Shown one piece after another: positions 9,605-18,709 of a DNA stretch of 64,000 nucleotides. Within the stretch, counting starts at the first letter, position 1; each line of letters begins with the position of its first letter. Position numbers and translations under genes: made by a program. Source of the stretch: Arcobacter_B sp049472135. Lineage in GTDB: Bacteria; Campylobacterota; Campylobacteria; Campylobacterales; Arcobacteraceae. The DNA is taken from positions 1 to 64,000 of the forward strand of contig NZ_JBMOVV010000008.1 of NCBI RefSeq assembly GCF_049472135.1. Direction: 5' to 3'. The notes under the pieces were generated by a model that worked only from the letters and a program-made list of their open reading frames with translations, was not told where the DNA came from and did no database searches.

Positions 9605-10935
9605 TGCAGAACCTTTTTAAAATAAATAGGAATGAGCTTATTACTAAGCTTTTTTTTATTTCAATATTTTTAATTCCTTTTGATAGTTTTCCTTTATTCC
9701 CTACGGATTCAATTTATAGACCAATTTCATTTTTTCCTTTGATTCTTGGATTCATGATAATGATTTCTTTTGGAAGATTAAATAGATTTACAATATTAAC
9801 AATATTTGCAAGTATTTTTATTATATTATATTCTATAATGATGAGTAGTATTTTCTTTGATAACTTATCCCACATTAAAAAAACAATAATAACTACAACA
9901 CTATTTATAATAATGTTATCTGTATACTATAAGGCTATAAGTCATAATTTTTTTATAAATAAAGATGATTTTTGTGAAAAAATTGGTAAGTGGGCTTTTT
10001 ATTCTTTTGTATTTATGGTAATAATAGGTTTTATACAATTTTTTATGAAATTAGGACTTGTTCCTAAGGGGGTATCTGAACAGATTACATTACTTTTTTC
10101 TTATAGAACTGTAAATAGAATTCAAATGGTATCTGGTGAACCATCAATGATGGTTAGAAATATCCTATTTTTAGGGGTTTTTATTTACTTTTATTACTAT
10201 GGCAAATATAGAAAAATTGTTATTTTTTTAATAATCTTTTTTTTACTTGTTAGTGGTTCAACATTTGGATATGTTACAATATTTTTATTTTTTATTGTAT
10301 ATATAGTTTTGTTTAAACCAAAGTTAATATTTAATTTAAGAATACTTTCTTTTATAAGTTTATTACTTATATTAATTTGGGTTTTGATGAATAACTTTTT
10401 GGATGACTATACTTTAAATAAAATTGATATTGTTTTAAAAATACTTACCAATTTAGATTTAAAAACATTAAGCACAGTAGTTCAATCTGATGGATCTGCT
10501 TTTCAAAGACTTATGAATCCAATAATTGGTTTTATGTCAGGAGAATATACCTTTTACTTGGGTACAGGGTTAGATGGATATAGATATATATATCCTTATT
10601 ATATTAATGAATATTTTTCATTTTCACTTAACTATGAAAGTGTTTATGCAGCTGTGAGTGGTGAAAGTTACATTACACCAAAGTCATTATATTCAAAAAT
10701 TTATTCAGAGCTAGGTATAGTATCTTTTTTATTATTTATGTTTTTTAATTTATATTTATATCTTAAAATTCTGTTATTAAATAGTAAAACAAAAATAGTC
10801 CTATCAGTTTTATTTTCTTTGTCCCTAGTTCTTATTATTCAAAATGATTCTATAATTTATTTGAATTATTTTTTTATAATAATATTTATAACTCTTCAGT
10901 TAAATTATACTAAAATTAAAAACATTAAGGAGTAA
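9604..10935 (+). CDS. Wzy-like O-antigen/capsule polymerase
   Basis: Integral membrane protein of about 443 residues with roughly 11 hydrophobic segments and a large periplasmic loop (about residues 280-360, with LGTGLDGYRYIYPYY), the arrangement of Wzy/O-antigen ligase-like proteins. Located between glycosyltransferases downstream of a Wzx-like flippase, so a polymerase is more likely than a ligase. Such proteins have little sequence identity, so the call rests on topology and context. The ATG overlaps the previous stop by one base. Confidence 0.75.
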   Translation: MQNLFKINRNELITKLFFISIFLIPFDSFPLFPTDSIYRPISFFPLILGFMIMISFGRLNRFTILTIFASIFIILYSIMMSSIFFDNLSHIKKTIITTTLFIIMLSVYYKAISHNFFINKDDFCEKIGKWAFYSFVFMVIIGFIQFFMKLGLVPKGVSEQITLLFSYRTVNRIQMVSGEPSMMVRNILFLGVFIYFYYYGKYRKIVIFLIIFFLLVSGSTFGYVTIFLFFIVYIVLFKPKLIFNLRILSFISLLLILIWVLMNNFLDDYTLNKIDIVLKILTNLDLKTLSTVVQSDGSAFQRLMNPIIGFMSGEYTFYLGTGLDGYRYIYPYYINEYFSFSLNYESVYAAVSGESYITPKSLYSKIYSELGIVSFLLFMFFNLYLYLKILLLNSKTKIVLSVLFSLSLVLIIQNDSIIYLNYFFIIIFITLQLNYTKIKNIKE

Positions 10936-10937
10936 AT

Positions 10938-12200
10938 ATGGAAAAAAAAGTTATTTCTACTTATGGTAAACATATGGTTTGTCCAGAGACTATTTCGGAA
11001 AAAATCATAAAAGATATTATGAAAACGGGTATGGATGATTATAAAAATTATATTTTTAAACATACAGAAAAAAAAACTGATAATATTACTAAGTTTTCTT
11101 CCGATGAACTATTAAAATATATAAAGGAATCAATTTTAAATAAATCAAATCCTAAAAAGAAACCATTATTACTTTTGAGTGATGGCAAAGACTCTTTATG
11201 TTTAGCAATTGCGTTTAATGAATTAAATATTAGCTGTGATACAATAACTTTTTTGAAAAATGATGATAATGAAATGAAGAGTTATTTAACTAAAGTGACT
11301 ACTAAATTAGGACATAATGCTCATTTTATTACAGTAAATGAAATTATTCAAAGTCTTGACATGGGAGAGTTTAAAAAGTCTTTTAAAAGTATGAATAATC
11401 CTGTACTTGACCAAGGATATATATTTTTTCTTTTTGGTTTGAAATTATTTTTTGAAAAATATAAATTGTCAAGTTCTGATTATGAAGTTTATGATGGAAT
11501 GGGTAATGATGAATATTTAGGTCATATGCCAAGTAAAGAACAGCTTCAGTCTTTTAAGTTCTCAAAAATAAATTTATGGAAAATTTTGCCAAGTAATTTT
11601 AAATCATACAAATGGTATATTAGATCTCCAATTGAATCACATGGTTTACTTTCAACATTATCTTGTTTTTTTAGTTTTCCGTATGCTTACGATTTAAATA
11701 AATATTTTAAAGGTATTAAAGCATCTTTAGATAAAGAGCACTTTTTAGACTTAAGAGCATTTTCTAGAGGTAAATATTTAGATAGACAATGTATGATGGG
11801 AAAAACAGAAACTGCTGCAAATTATTTATTTACAAATGCAGTATTTCCATGGTTAGATAATGAACTATCTAACTATTGTTTTAATATACCTGTAGATGAA
11901 AAATTAAATTTTGAAGAACTAGTAAATAAAGTACCTTTACGTAAACTTTTAAAGAATAAAATTTCATGGAATCAAGATAAAAGAGGTGTTGATTTATTTT
12001 TAGATTTGGATGAAGAATTTTTAAAAAAATTTTTAACCAAAGAAATACCTATGGTTCTAATTGATAGAATTACATTCAACAAAGTATTAAGTACAAAAGT
12101 GAAGAAAAGAGCTTATTTAGAGTTATTAAATTTTTACTTATATTGTGCTGTTAAAGAAAATATGACAGAAAATGAAATAAAGGAAATTTTGAATGGATAA
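10938..12200 (+). CDS. Asparagine-synthase-like amidotransferase lacking the glutaminase domain
   Basis: A 420-residue protein with an AsnB C-terminal (PP-loop ATP pyrophosphatase) domain. The P-loop is SDGKDS (81-86) and the second ATP motif is DGMGNDE (186-192). A later stretch around residues 290-345 (GKTETAANYLF...PWLDNEL, KVPLRKLL) resembles the AsnB C-terminus. The N-terminal Ntn-hydrolase glutaminase domain of true AsnB is absent, so ammonia must come from elsewhere. In a glycan cluster the likely job is amidating a sugar carboxylate or a substituent. A good AGGAG site precedes the ATG. Substrate unproven. Confidence 0.8.
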   Translation: MEKKVISTYGKHMVCPETISEKIIKDIMKTGMDDYKNYIFKHTEKKTDNITKFSSDELLKYIKESILNKSNPKKKPLLLLSDGKDSLCLAIAFNELNISCDTITFLKNDDNEMKSYLTKVTTKLGHNAHFITVNEIIQSLDMGEFKKSFKSMNNPVLDQGYIFFLFGLKLFFEKYKLSSSDYEVYDGMGNDEYLGHMPSKEQLQSFKFSKINLWKILPSNFKSYKWYIRSPIESHGLLSTLSCFFSFPYAYDLNKYFKGIKASLDKEHFLDLRAFSRGKYLDRQCMMGKTETAANYLFTNAVFPWLDNELSNYCFNIPVDEKLNFEELVNKVPLRKLLKNKISWNQDKRGVDLFLDLDEEFLKKFLTKEIPMVLIDRITFNKVLSTKVKKRAYLELLNFYLYCAVKENMTENEIKEILNG

Positions 12201-12942
12201 AGATCTTATTTCAATTATAACACCATCGTATAATTCGTCAAGTTTTATATCATTAACAATTAATTCTGTTTTGAATCAAACTTATCAAAATTGGGAGATG
12301 ATTATTGTCGATGATGTCTCTCCTGATGATGCAAATAAAATTATTGAAGATTACTGTGAAAAGGATAGACGTATTAAGCTTATTCATTTAGAGGTTAATA
12401 GTGGACCTGCGGTAGCTAGAAACAGGGCAATTGAGGAAAGTAAAGGAAGATATATAGCTTTTTTAGATGCTGATGATTTATGGGAACTAGAAAAACTTGA
12501 GAAACAGATAAAGTTTATGAAAGAAAAAGATTGTGCATTATCTTATAGCTCTTATAAAACAATGTCTGAGGAAGGTGAATTGTCGGAAAAAGTTATTATT
12601 CCTCCTTTAAAACTTTCATATACAGATTTATTAAAAACAAATTGTATAGGTTGTCTTACTGCTATTTATGATACAAAAAAAGTAGGAAAAATATATATGC
12701 CTTTAATAAAAAAAAGACAAGATTATGGATTGTGGCTTAGAATATTAAAACGAACAGATTTTGCTTATGGTTTTGCTGAACCTTTAGCTACATACAGATT
12801 AATGACAAATTCTGTATCAAGTAATAAAATTAAACTTTTAAAATATAACTATTTGCTATTTAAAGAGCATGAGGGTTTTTCTTTTATTAAAGCATTTTAT
12901 TATTTATGTTGGAATATTTTAATTAAACTCTTAAAAAGATAA
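12193..12942 (+). CDS. Glycosyltransferase family 2
   Basis: A compact GT-A enzyme of 249 residues. Features in order: SIITPSYNSSSFI nucleotide-binding start (residues 7-19), VDDVSPDDA, NSGPAVARNRAIEESKGRYIAFLDADDLW with the catalytic DADD metal site near residue 93, and the acceptor region KKRQDYGLWLRI near 170. The C-terminus is hydrophobic and basic, suggesting peripheral membrane contact. It overlaps the amidotransferase gene by 8 bases and is the last plus-strand gene of the locus before a convergent gene. Confidence 0.93.
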   Translation: MDKDLISIITPSYNSSSFISLTINSVLNQTYQNWEMIIVDDVSPDDANKIIEDYCEKDRRIKLIHLEVNSGPAVARNRAIEESKGRYIAFLDADDLWELEKLEKQIKFMKEKDCALSYSSYKTMSEEGELSEKVIIPPLKLSYTDLLKTNCIGCLTAIYDTKKVGKIYMPLIKKRQDYGLWLRILKRTDFAYGFAEPLATYRLMTNSVSSNKIKLLKYNYLLFKEHEGFSFIKAFYYLCWNILIKLLKR

Positions 12943-12967
12943 AAGAAAGAAATTAAACCCCTTTCTT
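12943..12967. terminator. Hairpin between convergent genes
   Basis: AAGAAAG (12943-12949) pairs with CTTTCTT (12961-12967) across an 11-base loop, between the ends of the convergent GT2 and sugar transferase genes. Read on the minus strand it is followed by a T-rich stretch, so it could terminate the minus-strand gene. The stem is weak. Confidence 0.35.
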
Positions 12968-13912
12968 CCTTAATACAATTAAAATAGTTTTCCAAACTAC
13001 TTTCAGTTCAAGCCAAGCATTCCAGTATTTGATATAGTATAAATCATACATAAGTTTTTGCTTGGCATCTTGGGCATTTGCACCATATGGGTACATCACT
13101 TGTGCCCATCCTGTGATACCTGGTCTTATTAGATGTCTTTCATTGTAATATGGTATTTCTTTCTCAAATTGTTCTATCCAGTATTTTCTCTCTGGTCTTG
13201 GTCCTATGAAATGCATCTCACCTTTTAGTACATTTAGTATTTGTGGTACTTCATCTATTCTTGTTTTTCTCATAGTCTCACCCCATGCAAAGATTCTAGG
13301 ATCATTTTTACTTGCAAATTGAGCTCCATTTTTTTCTGCATCTAGTCGCATAGATCTGAACTTGATACATATAAACTCTTTGTTATTTTTCCCAACTCTT
13401 AGTTGTTTAAACATACTAGTCCCTGGTGATTGTTGTTTTATCTTTTTTCTTGCATATAAAAGAATAGGCCATGAGATAAGAAGTAGTGTTATAGCTCCTA
13501 TATAATCTATGATTCTTTTTTGGATATATTGGAAAGTATTAAAAGGTTTGATATTTTCTAAGTATGCTAAATCTTTATGGTCATCTGGTATGTAGCACTT
13601 TTCTAGATATTTTTCCATGAACTTTTCTATTGTTATCATAGATATATTTTGAGTGAACTGTAAGTTTGTAAGGTATTTGATGATTTCATCATCTACTGTA
13701 GCTTTTGTATTTAGTACTATTGTTTTACATTTTCTTTTTTTTAGTGTTTCTTTGATCTCTTTTAAAACTTCATTAGGTTCTTTATCTGTATATCTGATAA
13801 TAGTTGTTTTTATATTTTTATTTTTAAGTCTTTGTTTTTCGAATTTAGTAAATTTATATTTTCTTCCAAGAATAAGCATGTTTACCTTTGTGTTAATAAA
13901 AGTTTTTGTCAT
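12953..13912 (-). CDS. Initiating polyprenyl-phosphate sugar phosphotransferase (WbaP/PglC-like)
   Basis: Transfers the first sugar-1-phosphate to undecaprenyl phosphate. The C-terminal 190 residues are the bacterial sugar transferase domain: KRIIDYIGAITLLLISWP membrane hairpin (about 132-149), KFRSMRLDAEKNG catalytic segment, TRIDEVPQILNVLKGEMHFIGPRPE and RPGITGWAQV. The first 120 residues are a small soluble domain without the four extra membrane helices of WbaP, so it is intermediate between PglC- and WbaP-length enzymes (319 residues). The gene is antisense to the rest of the locus and divergent from the next gene. Confidence 0.92.
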   Translation of the reverse strand: MTKTFINTKVNMLILGRKYKFTKFEKQRLKNKNIKTTIIRYTDKEPNEVLKEIKETLKKRKCKTIVLNTKATVDDEIIKYLTNLQFTQNISMITIEKFMEKYLEKCYIPDDHKDLAYLENIKPFNTFQYIQKRIIDYIGAITLLLISWPILLYARKKIKQQSPGTSMFKQLRVGKNNKEFICIKFRSMRLDAEKNGAQFASKNDPRIFAWGETMRKTRIDEVPQILNVLKGEMHFIGPRPERKYWIEQFEKEIPYYNERHLIRPGITGWAQVMYPYGANAQDAKQKLMYDLYYIKYWNAWLELKVVWKTILIVLRKKGV

Positions 13913-14007
13913 TATATCTTTTATTTGTTTTGAAAAAAATTATTTGATGTTATTTTATATTAAAAATTAATTTAAAAGACTTCACCCCTCTTTTACAAAA
14001 GACTAGA

Positions 14008-14013
14008 TATAAT
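14008..14013 (+). promoter_or_regulatory. -10 box upstream of UDP-HexNAc dehydrogenase gene
   Basis: TATAAT in the divergent gap, about 50 bases before the TTG start at 14063. No convincing -35 box at 16-18 bases, as is usual for Campylobacterota sigma70 promoters. AAGGA before the TTG gives the ribosome site. Confidence 0.55.
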
Positions 14014-14062
14014 ACATGCATAATTACAAACATCACTATTTAAAATAAGCAAGGAAAATAAA

Positions 14063-15334
14063 TTGCAAGATAAAAAGATATGTATAGTAGGGCTAGGATA
14101 TGTAGGACTTCCTTTAGCTCATGCATTTGCAACAAAATATGAAAATATTATAGGTTTTGATATAAATCAAAATAGAATAGAAGAACTAAAAAACAATATT
14201 GACTCCACATTAGAATTAGAATCAAATCAATTAAAAGATGTAGAAGAAAATATCACTTATACTACAAACTTAGATGATATAAAAGAAGCAAATATTTATA
14301 TTGTAACAGTACCAACACCAATTGATAGCTCAAATAGACCTGATTTAACACCACTTATTAAATCATCTCAGACAGTAGGGAAAGTACTTAAAAAAGATGA
14401 TATAGTTATTTATGAATCTACTGTTTATCCAGGTGTTACAGAAGAAGTGTGTGTACCACAACTAGAAGTTACTTCGAACTTGAAGTTCAATGAAGACTTT
14501 TTTTGTGGATACTCACCTGAGAGAATAAATCCAGGTGACAAAGAACATACTGTTACAAAGATTTTAAAAGTAACATCAGGATCAACACCAAAAATAGCAG
14601 ATATAGTAGATGAACTTTATAATTCAATTATTAAAGCAGGTACTTTTAAAGCTTCAAGTATTAAAGTAGCAGAAGCAAGTAAAGTAATAGAAAATACTCA
14701 AAGAGATGTAAATATAGCACTTATAAATGAACTAGCATTAATATTTGATACTATGAATATAGATACAAATGAAGTTATAGAAGCAGCTGCAACAAAATGG
14801 AATTTTATTAAACTAAAGCCAGGATTAGTTGGAGGGCACTGTATAGGTGTAGATCCATATTATCTTACATATAAAGCAGAAGAGTTAGGATATAAACCAA
14901 ACCTTATTTTAGGTGCAAGACAAATAAATAATAGTATGAGTAAGTTTATAGCTGAAAAAACAATTAAGCTTATGATAAAAAAAGGTAAAAGAATTAAAGA
15001 TTCTAATATCTTGATTTTAGGTCTTACTTTTAAAGAGAACTGCCCAGATATTAGAAATACAAAAGTCGTTGATATTATAGAAGAGCTTAAAGAATATGGA
15101 TCAAACATTGATATATATGAGCCATGGATAGATGAAAAAGATAAGTCTTATTATGATTATAACTTTATAGAAGATCCATTAAAAAATGATAAAAAGTATG
15201 AAGCTATTATAATAGCAGTAGGACATGATAAATTTAAAGAGATTACGCAAGAGGATTTAGAATCACTAATAAGTGATGAAAAGATAATCATAGATGTAAA
15301 AGGTATAGCTAAAGAAGCTACATGGAAACTTTAA
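14063..15334 (+). CDS. Nucleotide-sugar dehydrogenase (UDP-N-acetylhexosamine 6-dehydrogenase, TviB/VipA/WbpO-like)
   Basis: NAD-dependent oxidation of a UDP-HexNAc to its uronic acid for surface glycan synthesis. The 423-residue protein has the N-terminal GLGYVGLPLA cofactor motif, TVPTPID, the helix-forming middle domain with the catalytic cysteine in GGHCIGVDPYYLTYKAEELGY, and the C-terminal domain starting LGLTFKENCPDIRNTKV. The wording GLPLAHAFA with YLTYKAEELGY is closer to TviB/WbpO than to Ugd. Starts at TTG. Followed by a strong hairpin, so it appears to be a monocistron. Confidence 0.9.
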   Translation: MQDKKICIVGLGYVGLPLAHAFATKYENIIGFDINQNRIEELKNNIDSTLELESNQLKDVEENITYTTNLDDIKEANIYIVTVPTPIDSSNRPDLTPLIKSSQTVGKVLKKDDIVIYESTVYPGVTEEVCVPQLEVTSNLKFNEDFFCGYSPERINPGDKEHTVTKILKVTSGSTPKIADIVDELYNSIIKAGTFKASSIKVAEASKVIENTQRDVNIALINELALIFDTMNIDTNEVIEAAATKWNFIKLKPGLVGGHCIGVDPYYLTYKAEELGYKPNLILGARQINNSMSKFIAEKTIKLMIKKGKRIKDSNILILGLTFKENCPDIRNTKVVDIIEELKEYGSNIDIYEPWIDEKDKSYYDYNFIEDPLKNDKKYEAIIIAVGHDKFKEITQEDLESLISDEKIIIDVKGIAKEATWKL

Positions 15335-15372
15335 AAATTAAAAGTGTAGATCATCTGCACTTTTAATTTTTA
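15333..15372 (+). terminator. Intrinsic terminator
   Basis: AAAAATTAAAAGTG (15333-15346) is complementary to CACTTTTAATTTTT (15358-15371), with an 11-base loop that adds TAGA/TCTG-type pairs. The right arm ends in a T-run. It overlaps the stop codon of the dehydrogenase gene. Confidence 0.75.
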
Positions 15373-15411
15373 TGATATAATAAGAGTTATTATTTAAATT
15401 AGGAAAAATTC

Positions 15412-15777
15412 ATAAAAACTTTTATTAAAACCATTCTTTTTATTTCTATTGTTGTTATTTTTTATTTAGCAACTACTTCTTCCGAAATTGATACTATTAA
15501 AAATAGTTGGGATAAATTAAATCATATAATTGCTTTTTTTACTTTATATATACTTTTAGATTTCTCTTATAAAAATATATCTTTTTTAAAAAAAATTTTA
15601 CTTCTTTTATGTATAGCATTTTCTATTGAGATAATTCAATACTTTATACCAAATAGACAATTCTCTTTTTATGATATCTTTGCTGATATTATAGGTATGT
15701 TTTTAGGATTTTTATTTAGTTTAATAGTTTATAAATATGTTACTTTAAATTTTGTAAAAGACAACTATAATAAATAA
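15412..15777 (+). CDS. VanZ-like membrane protein with apparent ATA start
   Basis: An open frame of 121 codons bounded upstream by a TAG at 15400-15402. The translation has about four hydrophobic segments. Conserved VanZ-like features are the SWDKLNHIIAFFTLY stretch (about residues 31-45), EIIQYFIPNRQFSFYDI (about 72-88) and ADIIGMFLGFLFSL (about 89-102). No ATG, GTG or TTG occurs in frame before the conserved region. An AGGA site (15401-15404) is correctly spaced from the ATA at 15412, which would give an M-K-T-F start if read as initiator. The frame is intact to its TAA. It may be a real gene using ATA, a recent start loss, or a sequencing error. Function of VanZ-like proteins here is unknown. 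Confidence 0.68.
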   Translation: MKTFIKTILFISIVVIFYLATTSSEIDTIKNSWDKLNHIIAFFTLYILLDFSYKNISFLKKILLLLCIAFSIEIIQYFIPNRQFSFYDIFADIIGMFLGFLFSLIVYKYVTLNFVKDNYNK

Positions 15778-15817
15778 TAAATTATAATATTAAAATTAAA
15801 AATCTAAAGGAAAAATA

Positions 15818-16834
15818 TTGAAAGTATTAGTAACAGGTGCAGCAGGATATATAGGAAGTCATACTTGTATCTCTTTACATGAAGCTGGTTTTGATTTTGT
15901 AGTTTTTGACAATTTATGTAACTCTTCAAAGCAGAGTTTAAAAAGAGTTGAAAAAATTATTGGAAAAGAAATTGACTTCGTAGAAGGTGATATTAGAGAT
16001 AAAGATGCTTTAGATGAGGTTTTTTCAAAGTATGAGATAGATTCTGTTATACATTTTGCAGGGCTTAAAGCTGTGGGCGAATCAGTTACTAATCCTTTAG
16101 AATATTATGATAATAATATAAACGGTACTTTAGTTTTACTTGAAGTTATGAAAAAACATAACTGTAAAAAAATAGTATTTTCATCATCTGCAACAGTTTA
16201 TGGTGACCCACATATAACTCCTATCAAAGAAAACTTTCCAGTGGGAGCTACTACAAATCCATATGGTAGAACAAAATATTTCATTGAAGAGATATTAAGA
16301 GATGTTTATATTTCTGATAATGAGTTTAAAATAATTCTTTTAAGATATTTCAATCCAGTTGGTGCTCATGAGTCTGGAACAATTGGTGAAGACCCAAATG
16401 GAATACCAAATAATCTTATGCCATTTGTTTCTCAGGTTGCAGTTGGGAAAAGAGAGTTTTTAAGTGTATTTGGTGGTGATTATGATACTCATGATGGTAC
16501 AGGTGTTAGAGACTATATTCATGTAGTAGATTTAGCAGCAGGTCATGTAAAAGCTTTGGAAAAAATTGATGGTATAAATGAAGTACTTACTGTAAATCTA
16601 GGAACAGGAAATGGTTATAGTGTTCTTGATATGGTAAAAGCTTTTGAAAAAGCTAGTGGAAAAAAAGTATCTTACAAAATCGTAGATAGAAGAGCTGGTG
16701 ATATTGCAAAATGTTTTGCTGATCCTAGTTATGCAAAAGAAGTTTTAGATTGGGAAGCAAAAAAAGGTATAGATGAAATGTGTCTAGATACATGGAACTG
16801 GCAATCAAACAACCCAAATGGGTATAAAAGTTAA
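15818..16834 (+). CDS. galE: UDP-glucose 4-epimerase
   Basis: Interconverts UDP-glucose and UDP-galactose (or the N-acetyl forms). 338 residues, standard GalE length. Motifs: GAAGYIGSHT NAD-binding (7-16), FAGLKAVGESVTNP, SSSATVYG with catalytic Ser, NPYGRTK with the Tyr-Lys pair, LRYFNPVGAHESG and the C-terminal RRAGDIAKCFADP. Starts at TTG with AAAGGAAAAA upstream. It closes the sugar-nucleotide region. Confidence 0.96.
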   Translation: MKVLVTGAAGYIGSHTCISLHEAGFDFVVFDNLCNSSKQSLKRVEKIIGKEIDFVEGDIRDKDALDEVFSKYEIDSVIHFAGLKAVGESVTNPLEYYDNNINGTLVLLEVMKKHNCKKIVFSSSATVYGDPHITPIKENFPVGATTNPYGRTKYFIEEILRDVYISDNEFKIILLRYFNPVGAHESGTIGEDPNGIPNNLMPFVSQVAVGKREFLSVFGGDYDTHDGTGVRDYIHVVDLAAGHVKALEKIDGINEVLTVNLGTGNGYSVLDMVKAFEKASGKKVSYKIVDRRAGDIAKCFADPSYAKEVLDWEAKKGIDEMCLDTWNWQSNNPNGYKS

Positions 16835-16929
16835 ATAAATTTTACTCTTAAAACTACAATTATAAAACAATAATAAACTTTTAGCTAAAATATTTCCTAA
16901 AATATCATCTAGATAAAAAGGGAAATATT

Positions 16930-17484
16930 TTGAGTTTAAAAAAACTAAAAGAAGATGACAAAAGACTATTATTAGATTCTATTAGAGATATAGAAGACTT
17001 TCCAAAACCTGGTATCATTTTTAAAGATATAACAACTCTACTTAACAATAAAGAAGCCTTTTCTTTACTTATGCAACACTTAGAAGATAGATATAAAGAT
17101 TACAATTTGGATTATATTGCTGGTATTGATTCAAGAGGTTTTATTTTTGGAGCAGCTTTAGCAGATAGATTAGGTATAGGTTTTGTTCCTGTAAGAAAAA
17201 AAGGAAAGTTACCAAGTACTACAGTTTGTGAAAAGTATGAACTAGAGTATGGTTTTGATGAAATTGAACTTCATCTTGATGCCTTTAGAGGTGATACTCA
17301 TGCAAGAGTTCTTTTAATAGATGATATTATTGTAAGTGGCGGAACTGCTTATGCAGCTGCTAATCTTATAAATAAATTAAATGTTGATTTAGTTGAAATG
17401 TGTTTTTTAATGAACATTCAAATTTTAGATGGAGCAACAAAACTAAAAAAAGTAGCACCAGTTTATTCAGTGCTAGATGTTTAA
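16930..17484 (+). CDS. apt: Adenine phosphoribosyltransferase
   Basis: Purine salvage enzyme making AMP from adenine and PRPP. 184 residues. The N-terminal DIEDFPKPGIIFKDITTLL is the APRT adenine-binding signature and VLLIDDIIVSGGTA (about 124-137) is the PRPP-binding motif. Starts at TTG with a GGGAAA site. The end overlaps by 8 bases an upstream in-frame start of trpB, but the likely trpB start lies 10 bases beyond the apt stop, so both are probably one transcript. Confidence 0.96.
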   Translation: MSLKKLKEDDKRLLLDSIRDIEDFPKPGIIFKDITTLLNNKEAFSLLMQHLEDRYKDYNLDYIAGIDSRGFIFGAALADRLGIGFVPVRKKGKLPSTTVCEKYELEYGFDEIELHLDAFRGDTHARVLLIDDIIVSGGTAYAAANLINKLNVDLVEMCFLMNIQILDGATKLKKVAPVYSVLDV

Positions 17485-17494
17485 AGAGAGAAAT

Positions 17495-18703
17495 ATGAAC
17501 GATTATATACCAAAACCAAGTAAACACGATCCTGATGAAAAAGGACAATTTGGTATCTTTGGAGGTCAATATGTGCCTGAAACATTGATGCCAATTTTAA
17601 AAGAGTTAGAAGAAGAATATAATAAATATAGATTTGATAAAGAGTTTTGGGCTGAGGTAAATGAGCTTTTAAGAGATTATGTAGGAAGAGAAAACCCTCT
17701 TTATCATGCAAAAAATATTAGTGAAGAAATAGGTGCTAAAGTATATTTAAAAAGAGAAGATTTAAATCACACTGGTGCACATAAAGTAAATAATGTAATT
17801 GCACAAGGTTTACTTGCAAAAAAACTAGGAAAGACTAAGATTATTGCAGAAACAGGAGCAGGGCAACATGGTGTTGCTAGTGCTACAATTGCAGCACTTT
17901 TAGGTTTAGAATGTACAGTATTTATGGGTGCAAAAGATGTCCAAAGACAAGAATTAAATGTATTTAGAATGAAGCTTTTAGGTGCAAAAGTTATAGCTGT
18001 TGAATCTGGAAGTAAGACTTTAAAAGATGCTATGAATGATGCTATTAGATACTGGGTTACAAATGCAAGAGATACTTTTTATGTGATTGGAACTGTTGCA
18101 GGACCACACCCTTATCCAGTTATGGTTAGAGATTTCCAAGCAATTATTGGTTACGAAGCAAGAAGGCAAATCTTAGAAAAAGAAGGAAAACTTCCTGATT
18201 ATGTTGTAGCTTGTATTGGTGGTGGATCAAATGCTATTGGAATGTTCTCTCATTTTATAGATGATGAAGAAGTTACATGTATTGGTATTGAAGCTGGGGG
18301 ATTAGGTCTTGATACAGACAAACATGGATGTTCCCTAGAAAAAGGAAGACCAGGAGTTTTACACGGACAATGTTCTTACCTTTTACAAGATGAAAATGGT
18401 CAGGTATTAGAAGCTCATTCTATGAGTGCTGGACTTGATTATCCTGGTATTGGACCTGAACACTCTTATCATAAAGATATGAAAACAGTACAGTATGACT
18501 CAGTTACTGATGATGAAGCTTTAGATGCTTTTGTTTGGTTAAGTCAAAAAGAAGGAATTATTCCAGCTTTTGAATCATCTCATGCTATTGCTTATTTGAA
18601 AAAAGCAAAAGATAAATTTAAAGGTAAAACTGTAATTGTTAACCTTTCAGGTAGAGGTGATAAGGATATGGTTCAAGCAAAAGATTTATTGGAGTTTAAA
18701 TAG
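17495..18703 (+). CDS. trpB: Tryptophan synthase beta chain
   Basis: Condenses indole with serine to tryptophan. Contains the PLP-lysine motif HTGAHKVNN, GAGQHGVA, ACIGGGSNAIGMF and SAGLDYPGIGPEH, all typical of TrpB1. About 402 residues from the ATG at 17495, which follows an AGAGAGAA ribosome site; the ATG at 17477 inside apt would add six non-family residues. No trpA, trpC or trpF neighbour is present in this window, so TrpB is detached from its alpha subunit gene here. Confidence 0.96.
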   Translation: MNDYIPKPSKHDPDEKGQFGIFGGQYVPETLMPILKELEEEYNKYRFDKEFWAEVNELLRDYVGRENPLYHAKNISEEIGAKVYLKREDLNHTGAHKVNNVIAQGLLAKKLGKTKIIAETGAGQHGVASATIAALLGLECTVFMGAKDVQRQELNVFRMKLLGAKVIAVESGSKTLKDAMNDAIRYWVTNARDTFYVIGTVAGPHPYPVMVRDFQAIIGYEARRQILEKEGKLPDYVVACIGGGSNAIGMFSHFIDDEEVTCIGIEAGGLGLDTDKHGCSLEKGRPGVLHGQCSYLLQDENGQVLEAHSMSAGLDYPGIGPEHSYHKDMKTVQYDSVTDDEALDAFVWLSQKEGIIPAFESSHAIAYLKKAKDKFKGKTVIVNLSGRGDKDMVQAKDLLEFK

Positions 18704-18709
18704 TATAAT

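Noticed and set aside
13653..13970. 105-codon plus-strand frame opposite the sugar transferase
   Set aside because: It is antisense to a clear coding region and hydrophobic because it mirrors lysine-rich codons; no ribosome site or family.
15412..15777. Calling the VanZ-like frame a pseudogene
   Set aside because: The frame has no internal stops or shifts and a well-placed ribosome site; only the start codon is odd, so it is listed as a CDS with that caveat.
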